From Flavobacterium sp. LC2016-01 (GTDB lineage Bacteria; Bacteroidota; Bacteroidia; Flavobacteriales; Flavobacteriaceae), in the NCBI RefSeq assembly GCF_009711135.1, contig NZ_WMIC01000008.1:124001-188000 (forward strand): a stretch of 64,000 nucleotides of DNA. The letters run 5' to 3'. The notes under the pieces were generated by a model. That model made no database searches, was not told where the DNA came from, and was given only the letters and a program-made list of their open reading frames with translations. Shown here in pieces: positions 60,331 through 64,000 of this stretch; the first letter of the stretch is position 1, and each line of letters starts with the position of its first letter. A program made the position numbers and the translations under genes.

Positions 60331-61473
60331 ATGAAATTTTATTTACCTAAGTTAGTATTTTTTCTTTCTTTTTTCATTCTTACAGGATGTAAAAAAAATG
60401 AAAATATTGTAGTCGAAAAGTCAGAAATTGCAAAAAACAGTATCGAATATGCTTCAGGACTTTCTATTGTAAAACAAGAAGGTTATTCTGTTGTTACAAT
60501 TTCAAATCCTTGGCCTAATGCGAATAAGAATTTCAAATACGTTCTGAAAGAAAAGGATGCTAATGTCCCAGACAGCCTTCAGACTTACCCAATTATTAAA
60601 GTTCCTTTAGAATCAGTTGTGGTTACTTCAACAACTAATATCCCATTTTTAGAAATGCTGGAAGTTGAAGATAAATTGGTTGGTTTTCCGCATACTGATT
60701 ATATTTCATCTGAAAAAACAAGAGCACTTATTGATAAAGGTTCAGTGAAAAATGTTGGACAAAATGAAAAGCTGAATATTGAGCAATTAATCGAATTATC
60801 TCCAGATTTGATTGTAACTTTTGGAGTTGACAACAACAATCCGATGCTTGATAATTTGAAAAAAAGCGGTTTGAATGTTTTAATTCAGGGAGATTGGATG
60901 GAGCAGTCACCGCTAGGAAAAGCCGAATGGATAAAGCTTTACGGAGCATTATTTGGAAAAGAAGACAAAGCAAAAGAATTGTTTGATAAAATTGTTGAAA
61001 GCTACAATCAAGCTAAAAAATTAGTGACAGACAAGCCTGCAACAACTAAGGTTTTGTACGGCTCAATGTATGAAGACGTTTGGTATGTAGCCAAAGGAAA
61101 CAGCTGGGTTGCACAATTTATGAAAGATGCAAAAGCTGATTATTTATGGAGCAATCTTAAAGGAACGGGAAGTGAAGGTTTGTCTTTTGAAAAAGTTTTG
61201 GACAAGGCAAAAACAGCAAACATCTGGGTTGTTTCGGGATCGTTTAAAACCTTAGAAGAATTGCAGAAAGCAAATCCGCATTATGGTGAGTTTGATGCTT
61301 TCAAAAATAAATCGGTTTATTCTATGGAAAGTAAATTTGGAGCAACTGGAGGAACTGTTTTTTATGAATTATCGCCAAGCCGTCCAGATTTGGTTTTAAA
61401 AGACTATATCAAAATTTTCCATCCTGATTTATTGGCGGGTTATGAATTTACTTTTGCATCAAAACTGAATTAA
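60331..61473 (+). CDS. btuF: Cobalamin ABC transporter substrate-binding lipoprotein
   Basis: A 380-residue lipoprotein (lipobox FFILTGCKKN, Cys at about residue 18) of the helical-backbone metal-receptor type. The two-lobed periplasmic binding fold is seen in the ESVVVTSTTNIPFLEMLEVEDKL-type first lobe and the LIVTFGVDNNNPMLDNLKKSG stretch, followed by a long helix. It would carry B12 from BtuB to BtuCD. The start at 60331 is preferred over a TTG 24 nt upstream. The name rests on the B12 context; siderophore-binding proteins share this fold. Confidence 0.85.
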   Translation: MKFYLPKLVFFLSFFILTGCKKNENIVVEKSEIAKNSIEYASGLSIVKQEGYSVVTISNPWPNANKNFKYVLKEKDANVPDSLQTYPIIKVPLESVVVTSTTNIPFLEMLEVEDKLVGFPHTDYISSEKTRALIDKGSVKNVGQNEKLNIEQLIELSPDLIVTFGVDNNNPMLDNLKKSGLNVLIQGDWMEQSPLGKAEWIKLYGALFGKEDKAKELFDKIVESYNQAKKLVTDKPATTKVLYGSMYEDVWYVAKGNSWVAQFMKDAKADYLWSNLKGTGSEGLSFEKVLDKAKTANIWVVSGSFKTLEELQKANPHYGEFDAFKNKSVYSMESKFGATGGTVFYELSPSRPDLVLKDYIKIFHPDLLAGYEFTFASKLN

Positions 61474-61474
61474 A

Positions 61475-62503
61475 TTGGCAAACAAAAAACGAAATACCAT
61501 TTTATTTGTCGTTTTGTCTTTAGGACTTTTGCTGATGTTTTTTGCGAGTATCAGTTTAGGATCTGTTACAATTCCGCTAAAAGATGTTTTTACAAGTTTA
61601 ACGGGCGGACAGGCGACAAAATCAACTTGGGAGTATATTATCATTAATTATCGTCTGCCAAAAGCAATTACAGCCGTTTTGGTTGGAACCGGACTTTCCA
61701 TCAGCGGACTTTTGATGCAGACATTATTCCGAAATCCGTTGGCTGGACCATATGTTTTAGGACTCAGTTCAGGAGCAAGTTTAGGTGTTGCTTTTGTGAT
61801 TTTAGGTGCTGGATTTTTGCCTTCGTTTTTAAGAGTAATTGCGCTTTCATCTTACGGAATTGTGATTGCTTCTACTTTTGGCAGTACATTAGTTTTATTG
61901 CTGGTTTTAGTTGTTTCACAGCGATTGCGCGATACAATGGCAATTTTGATTGTGGGATTAATGTTTGGAAGTTTTACCACAGCAATTGTTAGTGTTCTAA
62001 CGTATTTCAGTACAGCCGAACAATTACAGAAATTCACTTTTTGGTCAATGGGAAGTCTTGGGAATCTTTCGTGGCCAACAATCGGAATTTTGACTTTTTG
62101 CGTTACACTGGGATTGCTTTTGAGCGCGAATAGTATCAAACCTCTAAATGCTTTATTGTTGGGCGAAAACTACGCTAAAAGTATGGGATTGAACTTTAAA
62201 AGAGCAAGACTTATTATCATATTTGCAACGAGTATTTTATCAGGAAGCATAACGGCTTTTGCCGGCCCAATTGCTTTTGTTGGATTGGCGGTTCCTCATA
62301 TTGCAAAACTGACTTTTCAGACTAGTAACCATACTATTTTGTTTTGGAGCACTTTATTTTTTGGTTCGATTATAATGTTGTTCTGTGACATCGTTTCGCA
62401 AATGCCAGGATTTGATGTTACGTTGCCAATAAATGCTATAACGTCGATAATTGGTGCGCCTGTTGTAATTTGGCTTTTAGTTAGAAAGAGAAATTTTAAG
62501 TAA
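61475..62503 (+). CDS. btuC: Cobalamin ABC transporter permease (FecCD type, TTG start)
   Basis: A 342-residue inner-membrane permease with ten helices. PLAGPYVLGLSSGASLG, the coupling region IAFVGLAVPHIAK and the C-terminal PGFDVTLPINAITSIIGAPV are FecCD signatures. It starts one base after the btuF stop at a TTG (MANKKRNTILFVV...); the next ATG is 60 nt inside the first helix and would remove it. It is translationally coupled to btuF. Confidence 0.9.
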   Translation: MANKKRNTILFVVLSLGLLLMFFASISLGSVTIPLKDVFTSLTGGQATKSTWEYIIINYRLPKAITAVLVGTGLSISGLLMQTLFRNPLAGPYVLGLSSGASLGVAFVILGAGFLPSFLRVIALSSYGIVIASTFGSTLVLLLVLVVSQRLRDTMAILIVGLMFGSFTTAIVSVLTYFSTAEQLQKFTFWSMGSLGNLSWPTIGILTFCVTLGLLLSANSIKPLNALLLGENYAKSMGLNFKRARLIIIFATSILSGSITAFAGPIAFVGLAVPHIAKLTFQTSNHTILFWSTLFFGSIIMLFCDIVSQMPGFDVTLPINAITSIIGAPVVIWLLVRKRNFK

Positions 62504-62530
62504 AAACTTACAAAATATTTTTACCTTTAT

Positions 62531-62553
62531 TTTTTAAACACATAGAGACATAG
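62531..62553. repeat. 8-bp-periodic repeat, left flank of the GxxExxY gene
   Basis: TTTTTAAACACATAGAGACATAG matches the reverse complement of 63117-63139 at 22 of 23 positions; the core is two 8-bp units (ACACATAG, AGACATAG). Confidence 0.75.
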
Positions 62554-62640
62554 TTTTGAATGCTGGTGAAAGGCGTTTCACTTTTGTAAACAAACATAGC
62601 CTTTGTAGTATAAGGCAGATTTCTATCTAATAACTAATAA

Positions 62641-63054
62641 ATGATTACTCAGAAATATTTAGATGAATTAAGTTATGCAATTATTGGAGCTTGTATTGAA
62701 GTACATAAAACAATTGGAAAAGGGTTGTTAGAAAATATTTATCATCAATGTTTGAAAGAAGAACTAAAATCTCGAAATATAAACTTCTGTACAGAAATGA
62801 AAGTGCCTTTGATTTATAAAGACAAAGAATTAAATGCAGATATGAGATGTGATTTATTTATAGAAAATTGTTTAGTTGTCGAATTAAAAGCGTCATCAGA
62901 AATAAATCCAATTCACGAAGCACAGATAATGACCTACATGAAATTATTGAAAGCTCCAAAGGGAATTATCGTTAATTTTAATTGTTTCAATATTTTCAAA
63001 GAGGGACAAAAAACATTCGTAAATGAACATTACAAATTATTGCCAAAGTTTTAG
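62641..63054 (+). CDS. GxxExxY family protein, inserted between btuC and btuD
   Basis: A 137-residue protein with the family motif at Gly28-x-x-Glu31-x-x-Tyr34 (KGLLENIYHQ). The rest includes the CDLFIENCLVVELKASSEIN block, which has the ExK-like layout of a PD-(D/E)XK nuclease-type core (D, then E-x-K), followed by EAQIMTYMKLL. The family is widespread in Bacteroidota and has no proven function; nuclease-like activity is inference from the D...ExK pattern. It is bracketed by an inverted 8-bp-periodic repeat and splits the btuFCD operon. Confidence 0.88.
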   Translation: MITQKYLDELSYAIIGACIEVHKTIGKGLLENIYHQCLKEELKSRNINFCTEMKVPLIYKDKELNADMRCDLFIENCLVVELKASSEINPIHEAQIMTYMKLLKAPKGIIVNFNCFNIFKEGQKTFVNEHYKLLPKF

Positions 63055-63116
63055 AAACGCCAGCTATGTGTTAATTTACAAGTAAATTTTTAAACAACTT
63101 TCAACGCAAAGAAAAC

Positions 63117-63139
63117 CTATGTTTCTATGTGTTTAAAAA
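63117..63139. repeat. 8-bp-periodic repeat, right flank of the GxxExxY gene
   Basis: CTATGTTT and CTATGTGT, then TT and an A-run; the inverted partner of 62531-62553. It ends 10 nt before the btuD start codon. Confidence 0.75.
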
Positions 63140-63149
63140 AATAATCGCG

Positions 63150-63926
63150 ATGATTAGTATTCTAAAGACGATAAACTTAAATATTGGATACAAATCCAAG
63201 AAAGCAACTGTGACCATTGCTGAAAATCTAAATTTGAATTTAGCATCAGGAAAACTAATTTCTTTAATTGGAGCAAACGGAATTGGAAAATCAACTTTAT
63301 TGCGAACCATTACCGGGATTCAGCATCCTTTATCAGGAAATGTTTTTTTGAATGATAAAAACATTTCGACATACAATCCTCTTGATTTAGCACAGAATTT
63401 AAGTTTAGTTTTAACTGAAAAATTACCGCCAAGTAATCTTTCAGTCTTTGAATTGGTCGCACTTGGACGCCAGCCTTACACCAATTGGGTTGGAACTTTG
63501 ACAGCAGCTGATATCGAAAAAGTTCAAGAAGCTATGCAATTAACGCAAATCGAAAATCTCGCTCATAAAAAACATTATGAAATAAGTGACGGACAACTGC
63601 AAAAGGTTTTAATCGCCAGAGCTTTGGCACAAGATACACCCCTGATTATTTTAGATGAACCCACAACACATTTAGATTTGCTTCATAAAGTTTCGTTATT
63701 CAAATTATTGAAAAAACTCACTCATGAAACTCAAAAATGTATTTTGTTTTCGACGCACGACATCGATTTGGCGATTCAGTTAAGTGACGAAATGATTATC
63801 ATGACGCCAGAAAATGTAGTACAGGACGAACCATGCAATCTAATTTCAAACGGAAACTTTGCTTCTTTATTCAAAGATGAACATATTATTTTTGATGCTG
63901 AAAAAGGAAAGTTTATTGTGACTTAG
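63150..63926 (+). CDS. btuD: Cobalamin ABC transporter ATP-binding protein
   Basis: A 258-residue ATPase for the BtuC permease. Walker A GANGIGKST (41-49), the signature region EISDGQLQKVLIARAL (ISDGQ instead of LSGGQ, a form also seen in heme/B12 ATPases of Bacteroidota), Walker B LIILDEPTTHLD and the His-switch STHD. The ATG at 63150 is preferred over a GTG at 63129, which lies inside the flanking repeat. Its last bases overlap the stop of the facing partial gene. Confidence 0.9.
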   Translation: MISILKTINLNIGYKSKKATVTIAENLNLNLASGKLISLIGANGIGKSTLLRTITGIQHPLSGNVFLNDKNISTYNPLDLAQNLSLVLTEKLPPSNLSVFELVALGRQPYTNWVGTLTAADIEKVQEAMQLTQIENLAHKKHYEISDGQLQKVLIARALAQDTPLIILDEPTTHLDLLHKVSLFKLLKKLTHETQKCILFSTHDIDLAIQLSDEMIIMTPENVVQDEPCNLISNGNFASLFKDEHIIFDAEKGKFIVT

Positions 63927-64000
63927 AGATTGTTTTCATAACGAACTCGATAAACGTGAAGCAGTTTTTCTAATTCCTGAGACTTTATATTAAATTCAGC
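63923..64000 (-). CDS. C-terminal end of an unidentified gene, truncated by window edge
   Basis: A minus-strand frame open from the window edge to a TAA at 63923-63925, giving 25 residues ending LLHVYRVRYENNL. The stop overlaps the btuD stop by the shared TTAG. Too short to identify. The open frame and the clean convergent overlap favour a real gene end. Confidence 0.5.
   Translation of the reverse strand, partial: AEFNIKSQELEKLLHVYRVRYENNL

Overview
The window reads as a stretch of chromosome from a Flavobacterium-like member of the Bacteroidota, probably close to the F. johnsoniae group. The evidence is the AT-rich sequence, the many TonB-dependent receptor, lipoprotein and DUF families typical of that phylum (DUF4252, DUF4290, DUF5686, DUF4199, DUF6252), promoters of the -33 TTG / -7 TAnnTTTG type, few clear Shine-Dalgarno sites, and several dispersed intergenic repeat families. 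I see no transposase, prophage, CRISPR array or rRNA operon.

Layout. 1-8.7 kb: end of a DUF2339 membrane protein, tRNA-Met, a START-like protein, an aminotransferase facing yqgE, HU, fmt and a short recQ. 8.7-16.8 kb: alpha/beta hydrolase, DUF493-DUF4290-murA, a CDF transporter, a DUF5686 outer-membrane protein and aroQ, separated by repeat-rich gaps. 16.8-21.6 kb: three small beta-barrel genes, xerD and an orphan PAS histidine kinase. 21.6-24 kb: rny, a likely 6S RNA, zapA and a small coiled-coil gene. 24-30.4 kb: M23 peptidase, TonB receptor, lipoprotein and DUF2971. 30.4-39.6 kb: MsbA-like ABC exporter, phosphosugar mutase, GT2 glycosyltransferase, DUF4199, L31, a GlmU-like protein and an ABC-F protein. 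39.7-45.1 kb: porin plus DASS dicarboxylate transporter, small genes and L34. 45.2-52.5 kb: carB, a lipoprotein, an ECF sigma / anti-sigma / DUF4252 / DUF4252 operon and an S41 peptidase.

52.5-63.9 kb is the most coherent functional block, a vitamin B12 acquisition and repair locus. A cobalamin riboswitch with its own promoter controls btuB (outer-membrane receptor) and a BtuG-like surface propeller lipoprotein. Next come cobC, cobS, a bluB-cobT fusion and cobU, which make and attach the lower ligand, then a divergent btuF-btuC...btuD importer. No corrin-ring genes are present, so the block suggests uptake of cobamides or cobinamide followed by rebuilding the nucleotide loop with home-made dimethylbenzimidazole.

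Two small accessory genes interrupt this block: a four-helix-bundle (S23-like) gene between cobU and its neighbour, and a GxxExxY gene between btuC and btuD. Each is bracketed by inverted, short-period repeats (7-bp and 8-bp units). Elsewhere the same kind of 8-bp-periodic repeat fills gaps at about 9.87, 11.0, 13.4, 13.6 and 29.6 kb. A separate structured element occurs twice (7.8 and 34.2 kb) with identical shoulders around unrelated stems. These repeat-bracketed cassettes and structured repeats are the best candidates here for something not yet described.
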